The notes: generated by a model not told the origin, from the sequence alone. DNA of 41,252 bases from Candidatus Cloacimonadota bacterium (GCA_020532355.1 JAJBBD010000239.1:1-41252), one strand, 5' to 3'. Counted from the stretch's first letter, positions 25,453-34,351 are shown. Numbers and translations: made by a program.

Positions 25453-28206
25453 TTAACGGAGTTCTTTCTTTAGCGTTTGTACGATAAAATCTATAAGGCT
25501 TGAGCTGTCCAAGCTTTTCTCTACAGCATGTAGAACCTTTAGTTTCTTAAGCTCATCCATGTATTCATCCTTTATCATATCTGCAATAGCAATTACCGGT
25601 AAGTCATAGCCATGTTCGCGAGTGTTTTGAAGTGTTAGAATAACTTCCGAAGGGTTTTCACTTAGATCTGCCACAATTACGTGGAAGTTATTTTTTCGCA
25701 ATTGGTCGATAGCTTCTTGGGAAGAGCACACAAATTTACAATCTAATTTTCGCTTGCGGCAAGATCGTTGCATAAGTTGTTGCATATTATTGTCTGAAGC
25801 CAGAATTAGCAGATGGTATTCAAACTCGTTCAATTTTAGAATATCTCGAATTACAGGAGCAATCTGGCTGGCAGTGAAGGGTTTAGCTATGAATGGATAA
25901 TTTTGTTTACCGCCACCCTGTTGGATTATTATATCGTCCGTAAAACCAGACATCAGTAGTACTTTTTGATCAGCTTGCACTTTTCTAACTTCTTCCACCA
26001 ATTGCATACCGTTCATATTGGGCATAACTACATCAGTTAAAAGCAGGTCTGGCACGATTCCTTCTTTAATCTGAGCTAATGCCTCAGAGGCTTTTGTGGT
26101 AGCTATAACCTGATAGCCCATATTCGTAAGCATCTTTTTAATGAGTAGACAAAGTGTTTCTTCATCTTCAACTACAAGGATCTGCTCATTCTTTCCATGG
26201 TCGGGCTTCACTAAGTGAAAAGATGCAGAATCTTTCATGCCTTCGCTCACCGGCAGGAAGATGTTGATCTCAGTGCCTTTATCAGGTTTGCTGTCCAGAA
26301 ATATCGCCCCTCCCATTTGTTGAACAATGCCCCACACCGTAGAAAGTCCCAAGCCTCTGGCTTCAGATTTGGTAGAGAAAAAGGGTTCGAAGATCTTATC
26401 TTGAATTTCAAAATCAATTCCGCATCCGGTATCTTTGAGATTAAGCAACACATATTCACCGGCAGGGAGCTCAAGTTTGCGATAAGGGCTGTTCAACTTG
26501 ATGGTTTCGTTTTGGGTTCTAATGCGGAACACTCCACCAGTAGGCATTGCTTCTTTTGCATTTATCACCAGATTAACAATTACTTGCTCCATTTGTGTGG
26601 GATCGGCTTTAACGGTTTTAAGATCTTCGGCTAAAACGAAGCTAAGCGCAACTTCTTCTCCCAACATCCTCGTAATAATGCCTTTAAGATTATTTATCAG
26701 GCTATTCAAATCTAAATCCCGATTGGCGATAATTTGTTTTTTACTAAAGGCGAGCAGCTCTCTGGTTAATCTTGCCGCACGCATACCTGCTTTGAGGATT
26801 TCATCAGCCAATTCTCGTAGGGGACTATGTTTGGGAAGCTCTTCCAGAAGGTCTTCAGAATAACCTAAAATGATGGTAAGAAGGTTATTAAAATCGTGGG
26901 CAACTCCCCCGGCTAATTTACCAATTGCCTCCATTTTTTGGCTGCCTAAAAGCTGATCTTGCAATATCCTGAGCTCGGTAATGTCAATGTTTGCCCCTTC
27001 AATTACCGAAATTCCATCGTTATTGGTAGAAATTCTTGCCGAAAGTAAGGTTAGCAATCTGCTGCCATCTTTGCGTTTTAACTCCACTTCATAGTTTTCC
27101 ACAATTCCATTCTGCAGAAGCAATTCTTTAAGCTTTATTCTATCTTCCGGGTGTACGTAGAGATCTTTGATATCTTTCACGCTTTGCACCATTTCGGTGG
27201 GAGAAGAATAGCCAAACATCTGGGCGAAATGTCGGTTAACGCTTATGTACTGATCATCTAGGGTAGATTGAAATACCCCAGCCATAGAGTTTTCAAACAG
27301 ATCTCGATATTTCTCCTCGCTTCGAGCAAGTGAATCCAATGCTTTTTTACTCTCGGTGATGTCGGTCATAATACCCACAGATCCAATAACAGTTCCAAAT
27401 TCATCTTGTACCGGAGCCCCGCTTATTCTCAACCAGATGAGACTCCCATTTTTCTTCTTTCCTCTAAGGATATATTCATCTACTTTGCCTGATTGACGCT
27501 CCAAGTTTTTCTTGCGGATAATATGCTGGTCATCAGCTATTACTACAAGCTCAAACCCAGTCTTACCTAATGCTTCTTCGCTGCTATAACCAAATAATTC
27601 ACACCAACTGGGATTCACATATTTTATGTAATCGTCGTTATCCACCATTATCACTGCTTCTCTCATCGTGTTAAGCAGCAATCTATATAACTTTTCCCGC
27701 TCCTGAAGTTTGAGCTCTGCAGTTTTACGTGCGTGGATGCTATGAGCAACTGCTATCACCGATTTTACTCTATTCTCTTCATCAAACAAGGGAGAAAGAT
27801 TGGCTGTGTGCCAGCGATATTCGCCGTGGCTATTCTTAATGCGATACTCAAATCCGGTTTGTGTTTTCTTAGAGCGGAATGCTTCCTTTAAATACTTCTT
27901 TGCTTTTTGAGCATCTTCCGGATGGAATAGTGTGTCGAATATAACCTTGCCTATCATTTGATCTGATTGATGACCTAATTGCCTAATCCAGTTTGGGGTG
28001 CTATAGAGGATTTTGCCCTTCTCATCCATTTCCACAATAGTGTCGCTGGCATTTTCTAATATAGAGCGATACATATCTCGTTCTGTTGCAGCTTGCTCAA
28101 GTTGAACCAGTTTTCCACTTAAATCTTGAATTAACTTGGGTCGAAGAGTGTCGTCTGCACAAACGAGGTTGCTATAAAAATCCTCAATATACTTTTTCCA
28201 ATCCAT
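25453..28206 (-). CDS. Cytosolic hybrid histidine kinase, three PAS domains and two receiver domains
   Basis: 917 aa without membrane helices. Domains: PAS 1 (about 45-165), PAS 2 (about 172-288), PAS 3 (about 298-413), HisKA with phospho-acceptor H437 (GGVAHDFNNLL), and HATPase (N box VNLVINAKEAMP 544-555, DTGCGID 592-598, FEPFFSTKSEARGLGLST). Receiver 1 (about 675-792) is complete: acidic pair EDE at 680-682, D725, K775. Receiver 2 (about 797-912) keeps D847 and K897 but lacks the acidic pair (ILASDNN), so it is probably not phosphorylated normally. There is no DNA-binding output, so it must signal through a partner elsewhere. It stands alone between two operons. Confidence 0.92.
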   Translation of the reverse strand: MDWKKYIEDFYSNLVCADDTLRPKLIQDLSGKLVQLEQAATERDMYRSILENASDTIVEMDEKGKILYSTPNWIRQLGHQSDQMIGKVIFDTLFHPEDAQKAKKYLKEAFRSKKTQTGFEYRIKNSHGEYRWHTANLSPLFDEENRVKSVIAVAHSIHARKTAELKLQEREKLYRLLLNTMREAVIMVDNDDYIKYVNPSWCELFGYSSEEALGKTGFELVVIADDQHIIRKKNLERQSGKVDEYILRGKKKNGSLIWLRISGAPVQDEFGTVIGSVGIMTDITESKKALDSLARSEEKYRDLFENSMAGVFQSTLDDQYISVNRHFAQMFGYSSPTEMVQSVKDIKDLYVHPEDRIKLKELLLQNGIVENYEVELKRKDGSRLLTLLSARISTNNDGISVIEGANIDITELRILQDQLLGSQKMEAIGKLAGGVAHDFNNLLTIILGYSEDLLEELPKHSPLRELADEILKAGMRAARLTRELLAFSKKQIIANRDLDLNSLINNLKGIITRMLGEEVALSFVLAEDLKTVKADPTQMEQVIVNLVINAKEAMPTGGVFRIRTQNETIKLNSPYRKLELPAGEYVLLNLKDTGCGIDFEIQDKIFEPFFSTKSEARGLGLSTVWGIVQQMGGAIFLDSKPDKGTEINIFLPVSEGMKDSASFHLVKPDHGKNEQILVVEDEETLCLLIKKMLTNMGYQVIATTKASEALAQIKEGIVPDLLLTDVVMPNMNGMQLVEEVRKVQADQKVLLMSGFTDDIIIQQGGGKQNYPFIAKPFTASQIAPVIRDILKLNEFEYHLLILASDNNMQQLMQRSCRKRKLDCKFVCSSQEAIDQLRKNNFHVIVADLSENPSEVILTLQNTREHGYDLPVIAIADMIKDEYMDELKKLKVLHAVEKSLDSSSLIDFIVQTLKKELR

Positions 28207-28323
28207 TTGGTCTCCAGATCAGCTATTTATAGTCAAAAGCCTCAAGTTTTCTTATCTGTCAATGCCAAACTTAACGAGCTTGTGCATAACCAAGAGATTT
28301 GTGGATAATATTCCACTTTACTA

Positions 28324-29133
28324 TCAAAGGTTTAACAGGAGTAAGCTTAATACTAGAAGCACCCATAATACGTATTCTTTGGGTTCCGGTTTATGTTTCC
28401 AAAGAAATATATCGCTGCCAATGCTCATGAGCACAATCCCCACTGCTACAAAAGGATATGCTATTGCGGCAGGAACGGACTCCAGTCCTTCTAAAAAGAA
28501 AACCGTCGAATAGCGATTGGGAAGCCCTAAAATAAAGCCATAGAATACTAAAACGAGAGGAAATTTCTGTTTGCCAAAGATAATAGCGATCAAAGTATAG
28601 AAGAAAGCAGAGCCAAAGATGAGAAACACAAAAAAGCTTTCATTTCCTCCCCCCAGTTCTTTAAACACTTTCATGCTGGCGTCGCTTGCTCCGGAGATAA
28701 CAAAAAGAAGGGCTATCCATAAGAAATTGCGTAAGGATTTTGGCTCTGCTTTCAAAGTAAATGCCGAAATGCCCAACAAGATTCCCAGCATATTCCATAG
28801 CTTTAGACTTTCATTAAAGAATATAAGTGACAATAGGATGGGAATAATCATTGCTATGCGCATAGATCCCACTGAAAGAGAGAGTCCATTGGCAACAATG
28901 CATTTCTGATAAACCCAGAAATTAGTCAAAAAGAAAGCACCGGTTAAAATGCCAAAAACTACATCAAAGTTACTCACGTAGCTGGGATTAAGACTAAGAG
29001 CGCTAAATACCGTGGCTATGAAATAATTACCCAAGAATACAGGCATCATACTAAGTGGCTTTTGCCGTCCCAAATGCATGAGAAAGTTGGCAATTAAAAC
29101 CGAGCAGAGGATGCTTAAAAATAGATATAGCAA
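28324..29133 (-). CDS. EamA/DMT-superfamily transporter-like membrane protein
   Basis: 269 aa with about nine to ten hydrophobic helices, arranged as two related halves. The first half closes with SLSVGSMRIAMIIPILLSLIFFNESLKLWNMLGILLGISAF, here quoted in pieces: RIAMIIPILLS and FFNESLKLWNMLG are typical of the EamA repeat. The second half shows VPAAIAYPFVAVGIVLMSI. Such proteins export small metabolites such as amino acids, but the substrate cannot be inferred. It begins 5 bases after the split-barrel gene, as the last gene of the fetAB-led operon. Confidence 0.75.
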   Translation of the reverse strand: MLYLFLSILCSVLIANFLMHLGRQKPLSMMPVFLGNYFIATVFSALSLNPSYVSNFDVVFGILTGAFFLTNFWVYQKCIVANGLSLSVGSMRIAMIIPILLSLIFFNESLKLWNMLGILLGISAFTLKAEPKSLRNFLWIALLFVISGASDASMKVFKELGGGNESFFVFLIFGSAFFYTLIAIIFGKQKFPLVLVFYGFILGLPNRYSTVFFLEGLESVPAAIAYPFVAVGIVLMSIGSDIFLWKHKPEPKEYVLWVLLVLSLLLLNL

Positions 29134-29138
29134 GTGTT

Positions 29139-29540
29139 TTACCGCACTATTTCTTCAATATCTTCTCCCGGTTTGAGATAACGCCATTCATCTGGCATCA
29201 ATTGATACAAGATGAAGCTTTCATCGGCTATATCTTGCCAATAGTCATAGATGAATTTTGCCGCATCCGCCACTTCTTTCTTGAGCATGATATCTCGTAT
29301 TTCCAATGCCTTTCCGGATATACGCAAATATCCATTTCCAGAGCTATCGGCAAGAGGCAGCAAGCATTCCATATAAGGGTTTTTACTCAATTGTCTAACT
29401 TTGGGGTCGGTTTTACCTGTAGCCAGAAACAGTCTTTGTTTCAGGGTAATGAGGGTCATGGGACGCACTTTTGGTCGGGAGTCATCCACAGTTGCCACAC
29501 TTACTGCTTGAGTGAGTTGCAAAAGATCCCAATACTTCAT
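29139..29540 (-). CDS. Pyridoxamine 5'-phosphate oxidase-like FMN-binding split barrel protein
   Basis: 133 aa, the length of single-domain flavin reductase-like split barrels. It has VATVDDSRPKVRPMTLI, LFLATGKTDPKVRQLSKNP and YLRISGKALE, the usual strand pattern of this superfamily. Members bind FMN, F420 or heme-like cofactors; the exact reaction is not known. Its ATG overlaps the fetB stop by 4 bases, and the EamA-like gene follows after 5 bases. A redox role linked to iron is possible from context only. Confidence 0.8.
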   Translation of the reverse strand: MKYWDLLQLTQAVSVATVDDSRPKVRPMTLITLKQRLFLATGKTDPKVRQLSKNPYMECLLPLADSSGNGYLRISGKALEIRDIMLKKEVADAAKFIYDYWQDIADESFILYQLMPDEWRYLKPGEDIEEIVR

Positions 29541-30310
29541 TTATACTCCTTAAGGGGCAGATTGTATTTATCGAAGCGTTTACTCAGATAAAACCTTATT
29601 CCCAAATAATCTGTAAGGCACACTCCACTGAATATAGCAGTCATTATCATCATCTGATATTTTATAGCAACCAGGGGAGAAGAACCTCCCAGAATTTGTC
29701 CTGTCATCATTCCCGGCAGGCTCACCACGCCCATTGAAGCGATATTCAGCAATTGAGGCAACAGTGAAGCATGCATGGCTTTTCTAAATGTGGGCAATGC
29801 TGCTTCCCAAAGATTTGCTCCCAAGCCCAAACGCGTGTAATAGGCGCGCCAATTATCTGAAAGCCCGCTTTCAAATCGTTCCAATGCCAAAGCAAGGCTG
29901 TTCATGCTGTTTCCCAACACCATTCCATATATCGGGATGGCATATTCGGGGGAGAAGAATGGCTCGGGACGAATCACCATAAATAGAATCCAGGGCATTA
30001 TTATGATGCTGGTACTCCCCAAAGCAGTGGCAAGGATAGGTAATAGAATGCGGCGTTGAAACTTGAGTCTTCCTCTTAAGGTGAATACTGCGTTAGAAAT
30101 CATAATCAGCATCCAAAACAGGGTAAGCCAAGATATTTTCTGAGTGAACAGAAATTCCAGCCAGATTCCCATTAAACTCAACTGGATAATCATTCTTCCA
30201 AATGAAGTAAAGAGTTGACCAATCAGCTTGAGTTTTAGATGCAGAAAGATCAATATGGGAAATATAAGCAACAACAGGGCGAAAGCTAAACCAAGATAAT
30301 TAATATCCAT
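29537..30310 (-). CDS. fetB: FetB/YbbM-type ABC transporter permease
   Basis: 257 aa, with about seven helices. The UPF0014 signature is clear: the N-terminal FGRMIIQLSLMGIWLEFLF, central YGMVLGNSMNSLALALERF, and MGVVSLPGMMTGQILGGSSPLVAIKYQ. In E. coli FetAB is an iron exporter that lowers oxidative stress. It begins 3 bases after fetA, its ATPase. The downstream gene overlaps by 4 bases. Confidence 0.88.
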   Translation of the reverse strand: MDINYLGLAFALLLLIFPILIFLHLKLKLIGQLFTSFGRMIIQLSLMGIWLEFLFTQKISWLTLFWMLIMISNAVFTLRGRLKFQRRILLPILATALGSTSIIIMPWILFMVIRPEPFFSPEYAIPIYGMVLGNSMNSLALALERFESGLSDNWRAYYTRLGLGANLWEAALPTFRKAMHASLLPQLLNIASMGVVSLPGMMTGQILGGSSPLVAIKYQMMIMTAIFSGVCLTDYLGIRFYLSKRFDKYNLPLKEYK

Positions 30311-30313
30311 TTC

Positions 30314-30967
30314 TTAGAGCTCCTTACTGTCAATAATCTTGCCATTTTCAAGTTTCCAACTTCGTTGCCAGCGTTCTTGCCATAGAGGATCGTGGGAAAT
30401 GGCAATTACGGCTCCGGGATAGTTTTTGAAAATGCAATCTGAGATTATGCCGGATGTTTTCTGGTCTAAGGCCGAACTGATTTCGTCCAAAAGCAAGATC
30501 TTGGGTTTTAACAGCAAAATACGTATCAAAGCGATGCGCTGCTTTTCTCCTCCGGACAGCAATTCGGTATTTTTATCTAAATAACTTGCAGAAAGCTTGA
30601 AATTCTCAAATAGTTCCAAGGTTTGCTGTTCCCGCTTGGGGTTCTGGTTGTGTTTATTGGCCGAGAAGTGAAATGGCTCTTGCAATATATCACGAACGGT
30701 TCCCTCGCCCAAAAAGGGTTCTTGCATTACCATACAAATCTGACTTCGCAACTCATAGGGAGCATATTCTCGCAAGTCCTTACCTTCAAAGAGGATTTTG
30801 CCATCATAATTCTGATTCATCAGGTTCAAAGTGTTTAACAGCGAGCTTTTTCCTTGTCCTGTTTGTCCCACTATTAGAATGCGTTCTGCAGGTTTCACTG
30901 CCAAATCCACATTGCTCAGCAGATCCTTATCTTCATAAAACAGACGTTTGATCATTATCTTTAACAT
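30314..30967 (-). CDS. fetA: FetA-type ABC transporter ATP-binding protein
   Basis: 217 aa. Walker A GQTGQGKSS (about 34-42), Q-loop VMQEPFLGEGTV, signature LSGGEKQR, Walker B ILLLDEISSALD and switch histidine ISHD. The short domain and its permease partner match FetA (YbbL). AAGGAG lies 9 bases before the ATG at 30967. It is the first gene of a four-gene operon. A TATAAT box on the minus strand at 31025-31030 could be its -10, although the nearest TTGACA is only 10 bases away. Confidence 0.86.
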   Translation of the reverse strand: MLKIMIKRLFYEDKDLLSNVDLAVKPAERILIVGQTGQGKSSLLNTLNLMNQNYDGKILFEGKDLREYAPYELRSQICMVMQEPFLGEGTVRDILQEPFHFSANKHNQNPKREQQTLELFENFKLSASYLDKNTELLSGGEKQRIALIRILLLKPKILLLDEISSALDQKTSGIISDCIFKNYPGAVIAISHDPLWQERWQRSWKLENGKIIDSKEL

Positions 30968-31113
30968 TAATTGCGGCTCCTTAAGAGTAATGCTTGTTAT
31001 CTTTCTTCAATTAATGGCAGAATTATTATATTAACTTATGTGTCAACAAGTTTCACTCAAAATAAGAGCGAATACAACGCGAAAATCTTGGCGGCTTGGT
31101 TACATTTATTTAT

Positions 31114-31205
31114 CCGGTATGGTAAAGCGAGCATTAGCAAATGTTCAAGCTACCATAATCCCTTACTTGCGGGAGAATCTCTGCCTAAACCCTCGCTAAG
31201 GATAG
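31114..31205 (-). repeat. Dispersed intergenic repeat, copy 3
   Basis: On the minus strand GCTTGAACATTTGCTAATGC matches copy 2 at 17 of 20 positions, and the core GCAGAGATTCTCCCGCAA aligns with GCGGAGATTATCCCGCAA of copy 1 (16 of 18). On the plus strand the core 31169-31184 is a near-palindrome as in copy 1. It fills most of the otherwise empty gap between fetA and the DUF3078-like gene (30968-31265). Confidence 0.6.
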
Positions 31206-31265
31206 CTGTAGGCAACAAGACTAAAGCATGCCATGTTAGTAGTTTAGAAGAGTTTTGGAGAACTC

Positions 31266-31296
31266 AAAAAAAACCGGTGATAAGATAACACCGGTT
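31266..31296 (-). terminator. Rho-independent terminator of the mscS-DUF3078 operon
   Basis: On the minus strand AACCGGTG and CACCGGTT pair over 8 bases around a 9-base loop and run into eight Ts. It starts 23 bases after the stop codon of the DUF3078-like gene. Confidence 0.88.
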
Positions 31297-31318
31297 AATA
31301 TAGACCTAAGTATTTAGA

Positions 31319-32191
31319 TTAAAACAGGTTATAGCTAAAGCCAAGACCCAGCATTTGCTTCCACTGCATTTCGTGCACTTGCTCTTTATCGTAACGGAGT
31401 TCAAACAAGAGATTTGCACTAACCATACCGAAAAGCTTGGTAGTAAGAGTATTTTCCCAAACCAAATCGGGAGATTTCCAGTCATCAGTAGAGATATCGT
31501 CATCCTCGGAATTGAATAGTGCTTGATACACCTGTAATCTGCTGCGGAAAGTAGATTGCAGAGGAGCGTTGATCTGTTTTTTAAGTTCAGAAACAAATTC
31601 CAGACCACCGTCCATTGTAGTATCAGTTTCTTTATTTCCGTTAACGATCTCGTCGCGGTTCACATTCTGTCTTAATGCTGCGCCAAGACGGGAATTTAGC
31701 AACATCGATTCATTTTCGATAAAGGTTCTCATAATACCTGCGGTTTCAGTAAAGAGCATTGGGTTTACAAATCTGGTATTATCTTCAGCTTCTTGGGAGA
31801 GATCCAGGAATTGAGATTCCAAGCGGCCAGCCAAGAAAGGATCTACCCAGCTTTGCAGAGTAAAACGCCATAAACTTTCTAAGTCGATCTTATCAGTAGT
31901 TTTTTCAGGGTTTTCCCAGTATTTGCCGTCCGCACCGGTTTTCTGCAGATGAGTTTGACCAAAAGCGAGTTTCATAGTATTGCGATTGTGCAGCCAATCC
32001 TTCATTTGTTTTTCCATAGAACCATTCATATTCGCCAACCAGGTAATGTTGCTGAGTTCAGTGCCCACCCAGTTATCGCTGAAGGCACTCTGAGAAAGGG
32101 TTAGACTAATATCGGCATCAGTTTTCCAACCTTCTGCACTTAGGGCGAGTACCAGAATTGTAAGGCTTAATAAGATCAGTGTCCTTTTCAT
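31319..32191 (-). CDS. DUF3078-like outer-membrane beta-barrel protein
   Basis: 290 aa from the ATG at 32191, preceded by AGGAGAATACATT. The signal peptide MKRTLILLSL...LALSA is probably cut near residue 19. The mature part has the DUF3078 pattern: LSQSAFSDNW near the start, NRNTMKLAFGQTHLQ, then KTTDKIDLESLWRF. Alternating strands continue to a terminal LGFSYNLF, and the last residue is phenylalanine, a usual sign for outer-membrane insertion. Function unknown. It follows the MscS-like gene by 16 bases and ends in a strong terminator. Confidence 0.75.
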   Translation of the reverse strand: MKRTLILLSLTILVLALSAEGWKTDADISLTLSQSAFSDNWVGTELSNITWLANMNGSMEKQMKDWLHNRNTMKLAFGQTHLQKTGADGKYWENPEKTTDKIDLESLWRFTLQSWVDPFLAGRLESQFLDLSQEAEDNTRFVNPMLFTETAGIMRTFIENESMLLNSRLGAALRQNVNRDEIVNGNKETDTTMDGGLEFVSELKKQINAPLQSTFRSRLQVYQALFNSEDDDISTDDWKSPDLVWENTLTTKLFGMVSANLLFELRYDKEQVHEMQWKQMLGLGFSYNLF

Positions 32192-32207
32192 AATGTATTC
32201 TCCTAAT

Positions 32208-32990
32208 TTATGCCCAAATGCCTTTAGCATTCAAGGCAAGCTTGATTTTTTCGGTTAAACTGGCGTGTACTTTTCCATAATCCTTGTTATTCACATGAGC
32301 AAAAACTCCAAAGACAATAGCTGCGGCATTGGCATCGGTCATAATAATGGCAGGAGCGGGGTCTTTTAGAATATCGCTTTCACTGTCTATTGCGGCGCGC
32401 AACAGATCCCGAACAGCATTGATATCAGAAGTTCCGGGAACATTGATGCTAAGCTCAATGCGGCGTGTAGGCAGGGTGGTAAAATTTGTGATGGTATCGT
32501 TTGAAAGCTTTCCATTTGGTATAATAACTTTGCGTCCATCTCCGGGAAAAACAGTGGTTGCAAAGATGCCAATATCGCTTACAATGCCGTTTATTCCTCC
32601 GGCTATAACGCTATCTCCAACTTTAAAGGGACGGAAAATAAGTAACATTACTCCCGAAGCGAAATTTCCCAAAGTTCCTTGTAGAGCCATCCCAACTGCC
32701 AAAGTGGCGGCACCGAAAACAGCGATTAAAGAAGTGGTTTGAACTCCCAGTTTTGCGATGGCTGCAATTATTACAAAAGCGAGGATAATACCATAGGCAA
32801 GGTTTCCTAAGAATTGTACTACATTGCCATCCATTTTTCCTTTGCCCAAAAGCTTCTTTAGAAGTCCGGCAATACCCTTAGCAATCCATCTGCCAATAAA
32901 GAAAATTAATAGAGCTATCAGTAGTTTGCCAGCAAAACTGATAGTCAGTTCTGGCAATCGTTCCATAAAAAGCGCTAATTTGTCTGTCAT
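32208..32990 (-). CDS. mscS: Small-conductance mechanosensitive channel, MscS family
   Basis: 260 aa, close to E. coli MscS (286 aa). There are three N-terminal helices; the pore-lining third helix reads AATLAVGMALQGTLGNFASGVMLL, here recognisable by its Ala/Gly packing pattern, followed by FRPFKVGDSV. The cytoplasmic beta domain follows (GGINGIVSDIGIFATTV, IIPNGKLSNDTITNFT). It opens under membrane tension to release solutes on osmotic downshift. AAAAGGAG lies 6 bases before the ATG. It is first of a two-gene unit. Confidence 0.92.
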   Translation of the reverse strand: MTDKLALFMERLPELTISFAGKLLIALLIFFIGRWIAKGIAGLLKKLLGKGKMDGNVVQFLGNLAYGIILAFVIIAAIAKLGVQTTSLIAVFGAATLAVGMALQGTLGNFASGVMLLIFRPFKVGDSVIAGGINGIVSDIGIFATTVFPGDGRKVIIPNGKLSNDTITNFTTLPTRRIELSINVPGTSDINAVRDLLRAAIDSESDILKDPAPAIIMTDANAAAIVFGVFAHVNNKDYGKVHASLTEKIKLALNAKGIWA

Positions 32991-33168
32991 AAGACATCTC
33001 CTTTTCCTAAACGTGTAAATAGGTGGTTGAATATATTCTTTGATAAGGCTTAGAGTGGGTCAAGCTTTTATCATTCTTGATAATATAGTTACTAAGATAA
33101 TCCAAAATTCTTATCTGTCAAGTAAACTTGAGATTTAGAGCAGCTTAAGTACGAGTTAAGATTTGAAG

Positions 33169-33197
33169 TTGACAAATCTGCGCCCGTTGTAGATAAT
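33169..33197 (+). promoter_or_regulatory. Sigma70-type promoter of the pepT-like/dap operon
   Basis: TTGACA (33169-33174), a 17-base spacer and GATAAT (33192-33197) make a near-consensus promoter. Transcription would start near 33204, about 26 bases before the ATG at 33230. Confidence 0.7.
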
Positions 33198-33229
33198 GTA
33201 GCTAAGTAATATTACAAGCGAGGTCGGCG

Positions 33230-34348
33230 ATGCAAAATGATGTAATAAGCTATTTTATGCATCTTATCAGTATTGACAGCGAATCCAAAAATGAGCGTGC
33301 AATGATAGATGCCTTAAAGAAAGACTTACAGCAATTGGGAGCTGAAGTTGATGAAGACGATTGTGGTAATTCTACCGGTGGCAACGCCGGGAACCTATAT
33401 GGATATATTCCCGGCAATATCCAGAAAAAACCAATTCTGTTTTGTGCTCATGTAGATACCGTAAAACCCGGAAATGGCATCAAAGCAAGAATAGAAAACG
33501 ATACTATATACAGTGATGGCACAACTATTTTGGGTAGTGACGATAAATCTGGCATAGCAGAAATAGTTATGGGTATCAAGCAAATTAAACAGAGCGGCAA
33601 AGACCATGCTCCTATCGAGATACTTTTTACCGTAAGCGAAGAGATTGGGCTTTTGGGTGCGAAACATTTCGATAAATCGCGGTTGAAATCTGCGTTTGGC
33701 TATGCTTTGGATTCTCATAATGTGGGCGAACTAATCATTGGAGCTCCATCGCAAAACTCGTTTGTAGCAACCTTTTATGGTAAAGAAGCCCATGCGGGCG
33801 TTGAGCCGGAAAAGGGTCTTAGCGCCATTCGCATCGCTTCGGAAGCAATATCGGCGACACCTTTGGGCAGAATAGATTTTGAAACAACATGCAATATCGG
33901 AAAGATTTACGGCGGAGAAGCTACGAACGTTGTGCCGAACAAGGTAGTTGTTCACGGAGAAGCACGCAGTCATAACCACTCAAAACTCGAACGGATCTGT
34001 GACGATATCAAGCATGCATTCCAAAGTACAGTTGAACGTTATGCCGAACAAGGTGGGCGATTGGAAATATCGTGTGATACCGAGTATGAAGCATTTAAAG
34101 TAGATGAGTATTCTGCTGTAGTTCAAGTGGCGGCAAAAGCTCTGAAAAACTTGGATATTCCAGCTGTCATCAAAACCGGTGGCGGAGGCAGCGATGCCAA
34201 CATCATCTCTGCTGGGGGATTACCAATTATAATTACTGGAACCGGAATGAATAAAGTGCATACTGTGGATGAGAACATTAAAACGGATCAGTTGCTCAAG
34301 GGAACAGCCTTTGTAAACGAACTGATCAGGATTTATAGTGCCGAGTAG
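33230..34348 (+). CDS. M20 family peptidase, peptidase T-like
   Basis: 372 aa, matching the shorter PepT-like group. Metal-site motifs are intact: HVDTV (first zinc ligand), GSDDKSG (bridging Asp), SEEIGLLGA (catalytic and ligand Glu), a later ALDSH and the final VHTVDE. A dimerisation lid domain lies in the middle (AHAGVEPEKGLSAIRIA, GGEATNVVPNKVVVHGEARSH). It would remove N-terminal residues from small peptides in the cytosol. It starts behind a good promoter and precedes dapB by 3 bases. In this DAP operon, a succinyl-DAP desuccinylase role (also M20) could be considered, but the motifs fit PepT better. Confidence 0.88.
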   Translation: MQNDVISYFMHLISIDSESKNERAMIDALKKDLQQLGAEVDEDDCGNSTGGNAGNLYGYIPGNIQKKPILFCAHVDTVKPGNGIKARIENDTIYSDGTTILGSDDKSGIAEIVMGIKQIKQSGKDHAPIEILFTVSEEIGLLGAKHFDKSRLKSAFGYALDSHNVGELIIGAPSQNSFVATFYGKEAHAGVEPEKGLSAIRIASEAISATPLGRIDFETTCNIGKIYGGEATNVVPNKVVVHGEARSHNHSKLERICDDIKHAFQSTVERYAEQGGRLEISCDTEYEAFKVDEYSAVVQVAAKALKNLDIPAVIKTGGGGSDANIISAGGLPIIITGTGMNKVHTVDENIKTDQLLKGTAFVNELIRIYSAE

Positions 34349-34351
34349 AAG

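Noticed and set aside
30971-31288. 105-residue plus-strand reading frame in the gap before fetA
   Set aside because: It overlaps dispersed repeat copy 3 and the terminator at 31266-31296 and has no ribosome site or known pattern.
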